Translations under genes and position numbers: made by a program | Shown: one piece after another, positions 44,801-53,844 of the stretch | How the letters are laid out: every line of letters starts with the position of its first letter | Position numbering within the stretch: the stretch's first letter is position 1 | Assembly (NCBI GenBank): GCA_943789105.1 | Contig: CALSSW010000001.1 | Span: 434,001 to 498,000 of the forward strand | Source: an uncultured Ulvibacter sp. | GTDB taxonomy: Bacteria; Bacteroidota; Bacteroidia; Flavobacteriales; Flavobacteriaceae | Direction: 5' to 3' | DNA: 64,000 bases | The notes under the pieces: model-generated | What the model was told of the DNA's origin: nothing | Seen by the model: only the letters and a program-made list of their open reading frames with translations | Databases searched by the model: none

Positions 44801-46148
44801 TGATATTGATATTGTAATTTCTCGTACTTCGGAGTTGAAATTAACAGACAAAAAGACGGGTATTACCTTATCCACAAATAACATCCAATACGGATCTACC
44901 ATCTTTGTAAAAGATGGTGATACTCTAAAGAAAGGTGATGTTGTTTCTACTTGGGATCCATACAACGGTGTAATTATTTCAGAATTTGCAGGTAAAATCA
45001 AGTACGAGAATATCGAACAGGGTGTTACATATACTGTAGAGATTGATGAGCAAACCGGTTTCCAAGAAAAGGTAATTACAGAGTCTAGAGATAAGAAGAA
45101 GATACCAACGCTTCAAATTATAGGGAAAGGTGACCAAGTAATTCGTAGCTATAACCTACCACTAGGAGCCTTGATTCAGGTTGATGACAACGAGAAAATC
45201 AAGATTGGTAAAATTTTGGTAAAGATTCCACGTAAATCTGCAAAAGCAGGTGATATTACTGGAGGACTTCCAAGAGTAACCGAACTTTTTGAGGCACGTA
45301 ACCCTTCAAATCCTGCTGTAGTAAGTGAGATTGATGGTGTTGTTTCTTTCGGGAAAATCAAGCGTGGTAATCGTGAAATCATTGTAGAGTCTAAACTAGG
45401 CGAAGTAATGAAATACTTGGTAAAATTAAGTAACCAGATTCTAGTGCAAGAAAACGATTACGTAAGAGCAGGTATGCCCCTTAGTGATGGTTCTACCACA
45501 CCAGAAGATATTCTTAGAATTAAAGGACCATCTGCAGTACAACAATACCTTGTGAACGAAGTTCAGGAAGTATACCGTCTGCAAGGTGTGAAGATTAATG
45601 ATAAGCATTTTGAGGTTGTAGTACGCCAGATGATGCGTAAAGTTAAGATTGTAGATAGTGGAGACACTAGCTTTTTGGAAAACCAATTGGCTCATAAGGA
45701 TGACTTTATCGAAGAAAACGATAAGATATTTGGAATGAAGGTAATCGAAAACGCAGGTGATTCTGAAAACTTAAAAGAAGGTCAAATTGTTTCGGCACGT
45801 AAGCTGAGAGATGAAAATTCTATTTTAAGAAGAGCTGATAAAACATTGGTAGAAGGCCGTGATGCGGTAAATGCAACAGCAACACCAATACTGCAAGGTA
45901 TAACAAGAGCGTCTTTACAGACTAAATCTTTTATCTCTGCAGCATCTTTCCAAGAAACAACTAAAGTGTTAAACGAGGCAGCAGTAGCTGGTAAGGTAGA
46001 TACTCTAGAGGGTCTTAAAGAGAATGTAATTGTAGGACATAAAATACCTGCCGGAACTGGTATGCGTAATTATGATACTATAATTGTAGGCTCTAAGGAA
46101 GAGTTAGCACAAAGAACTCAAGAAAAGCAAGAGGTTAATTACAATTAA
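41847..46148 (+). CDS. rpoC: DNA-directed RNA polymerase subunit beta'
   Basis: 1433 residues. The N-terminal zinc site is [20 protein letters not shown], the catalytic magnesium motif is [19 protein letters not shown], and the second zinc site is in CGTLRG ... [16 protein letters not shown]. The trigger loop and bridge helix regions ([28 protein letters not shown]) are intact. It forms one operon with rpoB. Confidence 0.98.
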   Translation: MARNNKEQAAPKFNKISIGLASPEAILGESRGEVLKPETINYRTHKPERDGLFCERIFGPVKDYECACGKYKRIRYKGIVCDRCGVEVTEKKVRRDRVGHINLVVPVAHIWYFRSLPNKIGYLLGLPSKKLDMIIYYERYVVIQPGIAKNEEGESVQKLDFLTEEEYLTILETIPQENQYLEDSDPNKFIAKMGAECLIDLLNLIDLHALSFELRHKANNETSKQRKTEALKRLQVVEALRDANKTRENKASWMIMKVIPIIPPELRPLVPLDGGRFATSDLNDLYRRVIIRNNRLKRLMEIKAPEVILRNEKRMLQESVDSLFDNTRKSSAVKTDSNRPLKSLSDSLKGKQGRFRQNLLGKRVDYSARSVIVVGPELKLFECGLPKGMAAELYKPFVIRKLIERGIVKTVKSAKKIIEKKEPVVWDILENVLKGHPVLLNRAPTLHRLGIQAFQPKLIEGKAIQLHPLVCTAFNADFDGDQMAVHLPLGPEAILEAQLLMLASHNILNPANGAPVAVPSQDMVLGLYYMTKLRLSTKEVKVKGEGLTFYSAEEAVIAYNEKMVDLNAQIKIRTKDFNEAGELVYQIIETTLGRVIFNQNVPEAAGYINEVLTKKSLRDIIGGILAKTSVPATADFLDAIKTLGYKFAFEGGLSFSLGDIIIPAEKYTMIDQANEKVDAIRANYNMGLITQNERYNQVIDIWTATNAGLTELSMKRIREDQQGFNSVYMMLDSGARGSKEQIRQLTGMRGLMAKPKKSNSGGGEIIENPILSNFKEGLSILEYFISTHGARKGLADTALKTADAGYLTRRLVDVSQDVIVNTVDCGTLRGIEVKALKKNEEVVEDLKARIVGRTSLNDVIHPLTKQVLVSSGQHIDEVVAQAIEDSPLDAVEVRSALTCEAKRGICAQCYGRNLATNKMVQRGEAVGVVAAQSIGEPGTQLTLRTFHVGGIAGNISEENKLKVKFDGIAEIEDLKTVKGQDADGNDIDIVISRTSELKLTDKKTGITLSTNNIQYGSTIFVKDGDTLKKGDVVSTWDPYNGVIISEFAGKIKYENIEQGVTYTVEIDEQTGFQEKVITESRDKKKIPTLQIIGKGDQVIRSYNLPLGALIQVDDNEKIKIGKILVKIPRKSAKAGDITGGLPRVTELFEARNPSNPAVVSEIDGVVSFGKIKRGNREIIVESKLGEVMKYLVKLSNQILVQENDYVRAGMPLSDGSTTPEDILRIKGPSAVQQYLVNEVQEVYRLQGVKINDKHFEVVVRQMMRKVKIVDSGDTSFLENQLAHKDDFIEENDKIFGMKVIENAGDSENLKEGQIVSARKLRDENSILRRADKTLVEGRDAVNATATPILQGITRASLQTKSFISAASFQETTKVLNEAAVAGKVDTLEGLKENVIVGHKIPAGTGMRNYDTIIVGSKEELAQRTQEKQEVNYN

Positions 46149-46172
46149 TCTTTTACCTTTTAATAGTAACGC

Positions 46173-46210
46173 AAAATCCCGTGACAGTAGTTTCGGGATT
46201 TTGTTTTTTT
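46173..46210 (+). terminator. Terminator after rpoC
   Basis: AAAATCCCG pairs with CGGGATTTT around a 12-base loop and is followed by GTTTTTTT. It lies 25 bases after the rpoC stop and ends the nusG/ribosomal/rpo transcription unit. Confidence 0.9.
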
Positions 46211-46283
46211 AATGAATATATAATGGTAGTTTTATAAGCTAGTGCTGGCAAAGTAGTACTCTAGAATTTTAAAGACTTAAAAA

Positions 46284-46604
46284 ATGGCAGATCAAAAAAA
46301 TAACAATCCAAAAAAACCAAGTTTAAATATAGAGCTAGATGCAGATGTAGCGCAAGGTATCTATAGTAATTTGGCTATAATTAACCATTCTCAATCTGAG
46401 TTTGTGGTAGATTTTGTAAGTATAATGCCTGGTGTACCTAAAAGTAAGGTGAAATCTAGAATTGTATTAACACCGCAGCATGCCAAGCGTTTTTTAAAAG
46501 CATTAAACGAGAACGTTTCTAGATTTGAAAAACAAAACGGAACGATTCAAGACAATAACCAGCCACAAATACCTATTAGTTTTGGCCCTACTGGAGAGGC
46601 ATAA
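46284..46604 (+). CDS. DUF3467 family protein
   Basis: 106 residues, soluble. The core SLNIELDADVAQGIYSNLAI, then HSQSEFVVDFVSIMPGVPKS and RIVLTPQHAKRFLKALNENV is the DUF3467 pattern. The family is widespread and of unknown function. It is regularly found just after rpoC in Bacteroidota, so a link with transcription is possible but unproven. Confidence 0.88.
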   Translation: MADQKNNNPKKPSLNIELDADVAQGIYSNLAIINHSQSEFVVDFVSIMPGVPKSKVKSRIVLTPQHAKRFLKALNENVSRFEKQNGTIQDNNQPQIPISFGPTGEA

Positions 46605-46646
46605 GTATTGTAGGAGTTTTTTAGTATAATAATTGAAATGTAAATT

Positions 46647-47018
46647 ATGGATTGGTATTTAAAAGCTTTAAATCAATACGCAGATTTTAATGGTAGGGCA
46701 AGAAGAAAAGAGTACTGGATGTTTTTTCTGTTTAATATGGTTTTTGCAGCTTTAGCTTCACTTATTGATATAGCAGCTGGTACAGCAAACTTTGTGTCAG
46801 GCTCTGGTCTTTTTCAAAATATTTACTCTCTTGTAGTTTTAATTCCAGGACTGGCAATAGGGGTTAGAAGGCTTCATGATGTAGGTAAAAGCGGTTGGAT
46901 GCTTTTACTTGCATTAATACCGCTTATTGGTGCTATATGGCTACTAGTATTATTTGCAACAAATAGTAAAGAAGGAACTAACAAATGGGGCCAAAACCCT
47001 AAAGGTGTTACGGAGTAA
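46647..47018 (+). CDS. DUF805 family membrane protein
   Basis: 123 residues. It begins DWYLKALNQYADFNGRARRK with EYWMFFLFN, the family signature. Three membrane segments and VRRLHDVGKSGWMLLLALIP follow, the last also conserved. Function unknown. It is 42 bases after DUF3467. Confidence 0.9.
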   Translation: MDWYLKALNQYADFNGRARRKEYWMFFLFNMVFAALASLIDIAAGTANFVSGSGLFQNIYSLVVLIPGLAIGVRRLHDVGKSGWMLLLALIPLIGAIWLLVLFATNSKEGTNKWGQNPKGVTE

Positions 47019-47105
47019 TTAAACTACAATCAGGTCGCGAATATGAATATATTTGAGACACTCATAGAAACAAATACTTTATAATTAAAGTACATTTAAA
47101 GAAAA

Positions 47106-48707
47106 TTATTCTTTCTGGCTTTCAAACTCGCTAACTAGATGTAGCTTTATATTTGGATATTTACTTTGTGTCATCTGCAAGGTAAAGGCAGAATCTGCAA
47201 AGAAGACCAATTGACCACGTTTATCTTTGGCTAAAAACTTAGATTTTACACGTTTAAAATCTTTAAACTCATCACTCTTTTCATCTTGAGGATCTACCCA
47301 GCAGGCCTTGTGTACATTAAGGTTTTCATACCTACAACTAGCGCCATATTCATGCTCTAATCTGTATTGTATTACCTCAAATTGAAGGGCTCCAACTGTT
47401 CCAATTACTTTACGCCCGTTTAGCTCTAGAGTGAACAATTGTGCAACACCCTCGTCCATTAATTGATCAATTCCTTTTTCAAGTTGTTTGCTTTTTAAGG
47501 GATCTGCGTTATTAATGTATTTAAAGAATTCTGGAGAGAAACTTGGAATTCCTTTGTAGTGCATTTGCTCTCCCTGTGTGAGTGTGTCTCCAATTTTAAA
47601 ACTCCCCGTATCATGCAGTCCAACAATATCTCCAGGGTAGGAGGTATCTACAATTTGTTTTTTTTCTGCAAAGAATGCGTTTGGACTTGAAAATTTCATT
47701 TTCTTTCCATTGCGAACATGCACATAATTTGTATTTCTTTGAAAAACACCAGACACAATTTTTATAAAAGCCAAACGGTCTCTGTGTTTGGGATCCATGT
47801 TTGCATGTATTTTAAACACAAAGCCAGAAAATTCATTTTCCTCGGGTCTTACAAGTCTTGTATCACTATATTTTGGTTGTGGTTTTGGTGCAATTTCTAC
47901 AAAACAATCTAACAGCTCACGCACACCAAAATTATTTAAAGCAGACCCAAAAAACACTGGTTGTAACCCTCCTTGGAGATACTCTTCTCTATTAAACTTT
48001 GGATACACCTGGTCTATAAGTTCTAGCTCCTCTCTTATATTATCAGCAGGCTTTTGGCCTATAAGCTCCTCCAGATCAGTAGAAGAAATGTCTTCAATTT
48101 CAATGGTTTCTTCTATATTTTTACGGCTATCACCACTAAACAAGTTGATGTTTTTCTCCCAAAGATTATAGATACCCTTAAAGTCATACCCCATACCAAT
48201 TGGGAAGGAGAGAGGTGTTACTCTTAGTTTTAATTTTTGCTCAACCTCGTCCAACAGCTCAAATGCATCTTTACCTTCTCTATCTAGTTTGTTTATAAAC
48301 ACAATCATCGGGATGTTGCGCATGCGGCAAACCTCCACTAGTTTTTCTGTTTGTTCTTCAACTCCTTTTGCAACATCTATTACAACAATTACGCTATCTA
48401 CTGCTGTTAGTGTTCTAAAGGTGTCTTCAGCAAAATCTTTGTGACCAGGGGTGTCAAGGATATTTATTTTAATGCCACCATATTCAAAAGCTAACACAGA
48501 GGTAGCTACAGAGATACCACGCTGTCTCTCAATTTCCATAAAGTCACTGGTGGCCCCTTTTTTTATTTTATTACTTTTTACAGCACCCGCCTCTTGGATA
48601 GCGCCACCAAAGAGTAGGAGTTTTTCAGTCAAGGTGGTTTTTCCGGCATCTGGGTGAGATATAATGCCAAATGTTTTTCTTCTGTCTATTTCTTTTTGTA
48701 ATGACAT
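47106..48707 (-). CDS. prfC: Peptide chain release factor 3
   Basis: 533 residues, GTPase that removes RF1/RF2 from the ribosome. The motifs are SHPDAGKTTLTEKLL (G1), RGISVATSV (G2), DTPGHKDF (G3) and NKLDREGKD (G4), and the C-terminal half is complete, with LEHEYGASCRYENLNVHKAC. The order and the SNKIKKGATSDFMEIERQRG stretch separate it from EF-G. It runs convergent to DUF805. Confidence 0.96.
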   Translation of the reverse strand: MSLQKEIDRRKTFGIISHPDAGKTTLTEKLLLFGGAIQEAGAVKSNKIKKGATSDFMEIERQRGISVATSVLAFEYGGIKINILDTPGHKDFAEDTFRTLTAVDSVIVVIDVAKGVEEQTEKLVEVCRMRNIPMIVFINKLDREGKDAFELLDEVEQKLKLRVTPLSFPIGMGYDFKGIYNLWEKNINLFSGDSRKNIEETIEIEDISSTDLEELIGQKPADNIREELELIDQVYPKFNREEYLQGGLQPVFFGSALNNFGVRELLDCFVEIAPKPQPKYSDTRLVRPEENEFSGFVFKIHANMDPKHRDRLAFIKIVSGVFQRNTNYVHVRNGKKMKFSSPNAFFAEKKQIVDTSYPGDIVGLHDTGSFKIGDTLTQGEQMHYKGIPSFSPEFFKYINNADPLKSKQLEKGIDQLMDEGVAQLFTLELNGRKVIGTVGALQFEVIQYRLEHEYGASCRYENLNVHKACWVDPQDEKSDEFKDFKRVKSKFLAKDKRGQLVFFADSAFTLQMTQSKYPNIKLHLVSEFESQKE

Positions 48708-48854
48708 TTATAAAAATTTTTGAACAAAGATACACCTAGTTTTTAGTTTAGAATATAATATTAAAAAACCTCTTGGATTGTAGGGTGAATTTCTGTTTTA
48801 CTGTTTTTATTTTATTGATTGAATTTCTTTTACCTTTGCTGTATAATTTATAGC

Positions 48855-49628
48855 ATGGAATTACAACTTACCAAACCTATTTGCTTTTTTGATTTAGAAA
48901 CTACAGGTATCAATATAGCTACAGACAGAATTGTAGAAATCTCTATTTTAAAAGTATTTCCAAACGGAAATAAACAGAGTCATACTTGGAGGGTAAACCC
49001 TACGGTTCCCATACCGCCAGAAACCACAGCAGTGCATGGCATTACAGACCAGATGGTTGTCAATGAGCCTGTTTTTAAAGACCTCTCCAAGCAAGTTCAT
49101 GAGTTAATTAAAGATAGTGATCTTGGGGGCTTTAACAGCAACCGTTTTGATATTCCACTTCTGGCAGAAGAATTATTAAGAGCAGGCGTAGATTTTGACA
49201 TGAAGAAAAACCTTGCCGTAGATGTGCAAACTATTTTTCATAAAAAAGAAAAAAGAACCCTTGAGGCGGCCTACCAATTTTATTGTGGTAAAACACTTTT
49301 AGATGCTCACAGCGCAGCTGCAGACACCAATGCAACGTATGAGGTTTTAAAGGCTCAATTATCTAGATATGATGATTTAGATAATAATATCTCGAGCTTG
49401 GCTGAGTATAGTGTGCATAAGAAATTTGCAGATTTTGCAGGATACATAGGCTATGATAAAGAGGGTAGAGAAGTATTTAGCTTCGGAAAACACAAGGGTG
49501 CACTAGTGCTGGATATCTTAGAAAAAGAGCCTGGTTATTTTGGGTGGTTGTTAAATGCAGATTTCCCTTTATACACCAAAAAGGTATTAACTAAAATCAA
49601 GTTAAGTAAATTAAATACTAAGTTTTAA
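48855..49628 (+). CDS. DnaQ-like 3'-5' exonuclease
   Basis: 257 residues from ATG 48855; the longer frame from a TTG upstream would translate through the -7 box and is rejected. DEDDh exonuclease motifs are visible: CFFDLETTGI (D13, E15), LGGFNSNRFDIPLLAEEL and DAHSAAADTNATYEVL. The C-terminal EVFSFGKHKGALVLDILEKE is a DNA-binding-type extension shared by a group of such exonucleases. TACCTTTG at 48831-48838 is the likely promoter box. It is the first gene of a tight run of four to cinA. Confidence 0.87.
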   Translation: MELQLTKPICFFDLETTGINIATDRIVEISILKVFPNGNKQSHTWRVNPTVPIPPETTAVHGITDQMVVNEPVFKDLSKQVHELIKDSDLGGFNSNRFDIPLLAEELLRAGVDFDMKKNLAVDVQTIFHKKEKRTLEAAYQFYCGKTLLDAHSAAADTNATYEVLKAQLSRYDDLDNNISSLAEYSVHKKFADFAGYIGYDKEGREVFSFGKHKGALVLDILEKEPGYFGWLLNADFPLYTKKVLTKIKLSKLNTKF

Positions 49629-49646
49629 TATCCAATTTCAGCAATT

Positions 49647-50258
49647 ATGAAGATTATTTGTATTGGTAGAAATTACGCAGATCACATCACAGAGCTTAAA
49701 AATGAAAAGCCCTTAGAGCCCATCGTTTTTTTAAAACCTGACACTTCAATACTGCTTAAAAAGCACCCTTTTTTTATACCAGAATTTAGTAATGAAGTTC
49801 AGCACGAGGTTGAGTTACTGGTTAAAATAACAAAGGTTGGAAAGCATATAGATAAAAAATTTGCACATAAATACTACGATGAAATAGGCCTTGGCATCGA
49901 TTTCACAGCGCGTGATTTACAGCAACAATTAAAACAAAAAGGTCTTCCTTGGGAAAAAGCAAAGGCTTTTGATGGAGCTGCTGTGATTGGTAAATTTGTA
50001 CCCAAGAGTAGGTTTGAAGCCTTAGATAATATTTCTTTTTCACTAAAAAAAAATGGGCAAATAGTGCAAAGGGGAAACTCTTCTCATATGCTATGGCAAT
50101 TTGATGAATTAATAGAATATGTGTCAAAATATTTCACTTTAAAGATAGGAGATGTTATATTTACCGGTACACCTGCAGGAGTGGCTAAAGTAAACCCAGA
50201 TGATGAAGTAGCAGGATTTATAGCAGATGAAGAGTTTTTTAAAATAAAAATCAAATAA
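49647..50258 (+). CDS. Fumarylacetoacetate hydrolase family protein
   Basis: 203 residues. The FAH fold motifs are MKIICIGRNYADHITELKNE, FLKPDTSILLK, HEVELLVKI (metal-binding Glu residues), IGLGIDFTARDLQQQLKQKG, PWEKAKAFDGAAVIG, GDVIFTGTPAGV. Such enzymes act on acylpyruvates or 2-keto-4-enoates; the exact substrate is not evident. It is 18 bases from the exonuclease gene. Confidence 0.92.
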   Translation: MKIICIGRNYADHITELKNEKPLEPIVFLKPDTSILLKKHPFFIPEFSNEVQHEVELLVKITKVGKHIDKKFAHKYYDEIGLGIDFTARDLQQQLKQKGLPWEKAKAFDGAAVIGKFVPKSRFEALDNISFSLKKNGQIVQRGNSSHMLWQFDELIEYVSKYFTLKIGDVIFTGTPAGVAKVNPDDEVAGFIADEEFFKIKIK

Positions 50259-50266
50259 ATAATTTC

Positions 50267-50608
50267 ATGGACACACATTATTCTAAAGCTAGTTTAAATG
50301 TAATTGCTGATGGTGATCAGGACTTTATGTCTATAGTGGCGCAAACTTTTTTAGAGGAAATCCCTCCAGATCTTGAGGGGCTAACTGAGGCTATAAAGAC
50401 TAACAATAAAGAGTTAGCTTATCAGTTTGCACACAAAATGAAACCAAATTTTGAAATGTTGGGTATTGCGGTGCAAAAAGATGTTAAGAGCATAGAATCT
50501 TGGACCAAATCATCAAGAAGTGAGGCTACCGTTCAAGAAAATATTGACACGTTAAACCGTGTACTTTCTCATGTTTTTGAAGAATTAAAAACAGACTTCC
50601 CTACCTAG
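50267..50608 (+). CDS. Histidine phosphotransfer (Hpt) domain protein
   Basis: 113 residues, all-helical. The phospho-accepting site is in LAYQFAHKMKPNFEMLGI, with the H-x-x-K pattern in place of the usual HxLKGS. It is probably an intermediate in a multi-step phosphorelay, but no kinase or response regulator lies in the window. Its TAG stop is directly followed by the cinA ATG (no gap), suggesting coupled translation. Confidence 0.82.
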   Translation: MDTHYSKASLNVIADGDQDFMSIVAQTFLEEIPPDLEGLTEAIKTNNKELAYQFAHKMKPNFEMLGIAVQKDVKSIESWTKSSRSEATVQENIDTLNRVLSHVFEELKTDFPT

Positions 50609-51856
50609 ATGCTAGCAGAAATAATCACCATTGGTGATGAAATACTAATTGGTCAAATCACAGACACTAATTCTGTATTCATAGCCAAAGAGTTAAACAA
50701 AATAGGAGTACAGGTATACCAAATAACCTCTGTACAAGACCATGGGCAACACATTTTAAAAGCACTTGAAGATGCAAAAAATAGAGTAGATATTGTTCTT
50801 TTAACGGGAGGGTTGGGTCCAACAAAAGATGATATCACCAAAAAAACCTTTTTAGAATATTTTCAGGACACCCTGGTAGAAAACCCAGCTGTGCTGCAAA
50901 ATATAAAAGACATATTTTCCAAATATTTACAGAAAGCTCCCCTGCCCTCAAATCTAGAACAGGCCATGGTTCCCTCAAAAGCCATAGTGCTTCAAAACCC
51001 TATAGGTACCGCACCAGGGATGTGGCTTGAAAAAGACGACACGGTTTTTGTGTCTATGCCCGGTGTGCCAATTGAGATGAGAAAACTCATCACAGATTAT
51101 GTGTTGCCTAGAATAAAAACACAGTTTGACAGGCCTTTTATTTATCATAAAACCTTGCTTACTTATGGTAAAGGTGAGAGTGAAATACAAGAAATTATAA
51201 CCCCTTGGGAAGACCAGTTGCCTATAGATATTAAATTAGCTTATTTACCCTCTTTAGGAAGGGTTAGACTTCGCTTGTCTTCTTCTGGTAGCAATGAACA
51301 GATTTTAAAAGACGATGTAGATGCTCAGATGAGTGTTCTTAATGAATTATTGAGTGATATTTCCATAGGGTATGAAGACCAAACTAGCATTCAAGATCAA
51401 ATAAATATAAAACTTCAAGAGCAGCACTGTTTTTTAAGTGTTGTAGAAAGTTGTACCGGTGGCGCTATTGCTGGAGAAATTACAATTTTGCAGGGCGCCT
51501 CATCCTACTACAAAGGTGGTATGATAGCCTACGCAACCCAGATAAAAACAGATATTCTTGGGGTTGATGCTATGCTTATTGAAAAGCATTCGGTGGTTAG
51601 CCTTCCCGTGGCAGAGGCTATGGCGGTTCAAAGCAACATTGTTTTTGATACTCAGTACGCAATTGCAACTACGGGTGTGGCAGGACCTAAAACCACAGAC
51701 TCATCTGCAAGCGTGGGTACGGTGTGTATAGCTGTTGCTAGCCCTAGAGGTGTTTTTTCTCAAGAATTTAACTTCGGAAATTCTAGAGAACGCGTCATTA
51801 AAAAGGCAACAAATAAAGCTTTTGAGATGCTTTTAAAAGAAATATCAAAAAACTGA
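50609..51856 (+). CDS. cinA: CinA: competence/damage-inducible protein, NMN amidohydrolase
   Basis: 415 residues. The N-terminal MoCF-like domain is LAEIITIGDEILIGQITDTN with LLTGGLGPTKDDITKKT. The C-terminal PncC domain is CFLSVVESCTGGAIAGEIT and ATTGVAGP. The C-terminal domain removes the amide from nicotinamide mononucleotide. The ATG follows the Hpt stop codon at once. Confidence 0.95.
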   Translation: MLAEIITIGDEILIGQITDTNSVFIAKELNKIGVQVYQITSVQDHGQHILKALEDAKNRVDIVLLTGGLGPTKDDITKKTFLEYFQDTLVENPAVLQNIKDIFSKYLQKAPLPSNLEQAMVPSKAIVLQNPIGTAPGMWLEKDDTVFVSMPGVPIEMRKLITDYVLPRIKTQFDRPFIYHKTLLTYGKGESEIQEIITPWEDQLPIDIKLAYLPSLGRVRLRLSSSGSNEQILKDDVDAQMSVLNELLSDISIGYEDQTSIQDQINIKLQEQHCFLSVVESCTGGAIAGEITILQGASSYYKGGMIAYATQIKTDILGVDAMLIEKHSVVSLPVAEAMAVQSNIVFDTQYAIATTGVAGPKTTDSSASVGTVCIAVASPRGVFSQEFNFGNSRERVIKKATNKAFEMLLKEISKN

Positions 51857-51866
51857 AATCCTTTTG

Positions 51867-51897
51867 TTGTGCAAACCAATAATATTAATTAAATTTG
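51867..51897 (+). promoter_or_regulatory. Promoter of rpmB-rpmG-DUF4295
   Basis: TTG at 51867-51869 and TAAATTTG at 51890-51897 lie 20 bases apart, a full Bacteroidota-type match starting just after cinA. Transcription would start about 25 bases before the rpmB ATG. Confidence 0.65.
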
Positions 51898-51930
51898 CAC
51901 CCTGATTAAAAATAACTAAATTTTATACAA

Positions 51931-52170
51931 ATGTCTAGAGTTTGTGAGCTTACCGGAAAGAGATCAATGGTTGGAAACAACGTTTCTCACGCGATGAATA
52001 AAACAAAGCGCAAGTTTAATGTAAACTTAAAGAAAAAGCGTTTTTACATACCAGAAGAAGACCAGTGGATTACTCTTAAGGTATCTACATCGGCTTTAAA
52101 AAATATAAATAAGAGAGGAATCTCTGCAGTTGTTAAAGAAGCTCGCGAAAAAGGTTTTTTAAACAAATAA
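51931..52170 (+). CDS. rpmB: 50S ribosomal protein bL28
   Basis: 79 residues: SRVCELTGKRSMVGNNVSHA followed by MNKTKRKFNVNLKKKRFYIP, the usual bL28 pattern. Zinc cysteines are absent (a C- form, only one cysteine). It is the first gene of a three-gene ribosomal unit. Confidence 0.97.
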   Translation: MSRVCELTGKRSMVGNNVSHAMNKTKRKFNVNLKKKRFYIPEEDQWITLKVSTSALKNINKRGISAVVKEAREKGFLNK

Positions 52171-52196
52171 TTGCATAACGCTTAACGTCAATTACA

Positions 52197-52379
52197 ATGG
52201 CTAGAAAAGGAAATAGAGTACAGGTTATATTAGAATGTACAGAGCACAAAGAATCAGGGCAACCTGGGACTTCTCGTTACATTACTACAAAAAACAAAAA
52301 GAACACACCAGATAGAATGGAGTTGAAGAAATTCAATCCTGTGCTAAAGAAAATGACTGTTCATAAAGAAATCAAATAA
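52197..52379 (+). CDS. rpmG: 50S ribosomal protein bL33
   Basis: 60 residues: [40 protein letters not shown]. The zinc-binding CxxC pairs are absent apart from one cysteine, so it is the zinc-free form. Translation may be coupled with rpmB. Confidence 0.96.
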   Translation: MARKGNRVQVILECTEHKESGQPGTSRYITTKNKKNTPDRMELKKFNPVLKKMTVHKEIK

Positions 52380-52419
52380 TTATTATTTTTATATTTTAAA
52401 AAGATAAAAACTATACGTT

Positions 52420-52572
52420 ATGGCAAAGAAATCAGTTGCATCGTTACAAACAGGATCAAAGCGTTTAACCAAAGCTATCAAGATGGTTAAATCTGAAAAA
52501 ACAGGTGCTTATATCTTTACAGAGGCTATTATGGCTCCAGACCAGGTAAATGGTTGGTTGAGTAAGAAATAA
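52420..52572 (+). CDS. DUF4295 protein, 50 residues, ribosome-associated candidate
   Basis: MAKKSVASLQTGSKRLTKAI followed by KMVKSEKTGAYIFTEAIMAP and DQVNGWLSKK is the complete DUF4295 family, found only in Bacteroidota after rpmG. It is basic and small, like a ribosomal protein. It is below the common 60-residue limit. A terminator follows, so rpmB, rpmG and this gene form one unit. A ribosomal role is inferred from position and charge. Confidence 0.92.
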   Translation: MAKKSVASLQTGSKRLTKAIKMVKSEKTGAYIFTEAIMAPDQVNGWLSKK

Positions 52573-52592
52573 ATAATACCTTCTAGAAATTT

Positions 52593-52623
52593 AAAAAAAA
52601 GCCACTTTATAAAGTGGCTTTTT
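52593..52623 (+). terminator. Terminator after DUF4295
   Basis: The perfect palindrome GCCACTTTATAAAGTGGC with A-tract and T-tract flanks (AAAAA ... TTTTT) forms a classical terminator usable on both strands. Confidence 0.9.
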
Positions 52624-52718
52624 GTATATCATAAGGTTTGTAATACAAACATCTTGTATATCAACCAAAGTAGCGCTATTTTTGGTATAGAAATTTGCTA
52701 GCAATAAGAAAACAGATC

Positions 52719-53675
52719 ATGAGCTTTTTAAAAAAAATATTCAGTAAAGAAAAAAAGGAAACCCTAGACAAAGGTCTTGAGAAGTCCAAGTCTTCTTTTT
52801 TTGATAAATTAAACAAAGCCGTTGCAGGAAAAAGTAGCGTAGATGATGATGTGCTTGATATGCTAGAGGAAGTTCTTGTCTCTAGTGATGTTGGGGTAAC
52901 TACAACCCTTAAAGTAATAGCGCGTATAGAGGCCCGTGTAGCTAAAGATAAATATGTAGGTACTAATGAGCTTAATGCAATACTTCGTGAGGAAATCGCA
53001 GGGCTTTTAAGCGAAATTGATGGCGGCAATGCTACAGATTTTGAGGTTCCTAAGCATGATAGCGGTTCTCATGTAATTATGGTAGTAGGGGTTAATGGTG
53101 TTGGTAAAACTACCACCATAGGTAAGTTAGCAAATCAATTCAAAAATCAAGGCTTACATGTAGTTTTAGGCGCTGCAGATACTTTTAGAGCTGCAGCCAT
53201 TGACCAATTACAGATCTGGGCAGATCGCACAGATGTTCCTCTCATTAGGCAAGATATGGGGAGTGATCCTGCTAGTGTTGCTTTTGATACTTTGCAAAGC
53301 GGTGTTCAGCAAAAAGCAGATGTCATTATAATTGATACTGCAGGACGTTTGCACAACAAGGTAAACCTTATGAATGAGCTTACTAAAATAAAGCGCGTAA
53401 TGCAAAAAGTAATTATAGATGCCCCACATGATGTGCTTTTGGTCTTAGATGGTTCAACAGGTCAAAACGCTTTTGAGCAGGCCAAACAATTTACTGCAGC
53501 CACTGAGGTTTCCTCTCTTGCGGTCACTAAGCTTGATGGTACTGCAAAAGGTGGCGTGGTGATAGGGATTAGTGATCAGTTTCAAATTCCAGTAAAATAT
53601 ATTGGAGTAGGAGAAGGTATTGATGATCTGCAAGTATTTAATAAATTTGAATTTGTTGATTCATTTTTCAAATAG
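52719..53675 (+). CDS. ftsY: Signal recognition particle receptor FtsY
   Basis: 318 residues from ATG 52719 (MSFLKKIFSKEKKE); an upstream frame beginning at 52695 is not supported. The acidic N-terminal part is short, then the N domain and the GTPase G domain: VVGVNGVGKTTTIGKLA, DTFRAAAIDQL, DTAGRLHNKVNLM and TKLDGTAKGG with GVGEGIDDL. It receives ribosome-SRP complexes at the inner membrane. Confidence 0.97.
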   Translation: MSFLKKIFSKEKKETLDKGLEKSKSSFFDKLNKAVAGKSSVDDDVLDMLEEVLVSSDVGVTTTLKVIARIEARVAKDKYVGTNELNAILREEIAGLLSEIDGGNATDFEVPKHDSGSHVIMVVGVNGVGKTTTIGKLANQFKNQGLHVVLGAADTFRAAAIDQLQIWADRTDVPLIRQDMGSDPASVAFDTLQSGVQQKADVIIIDTAGRLHNKVNLMNELTKIKRVMQKVIIDAPHDVLLVLDGSTGQNAFEQAKQFTAATEVSSLAVTKLDGTAKGGVVIGISDQFQIPVKYIGVGEGIDDLQVFNKFEFVDSFFK

Positions 53676-53844
53676 AGCAACTCCATTACCACCGCAGCAA
53701 AAACATTTTATATAAAAAGTACTTTATGTAACGCTTTATATCTGCTAAATAGCAGTTTGAAAGGTTTACTTCCCCTAAGAAAAACAACTATCTTTGCAAA
53801 CTAATAATTCGATATTCAAAAACCGTATATAGTAACCCACAATC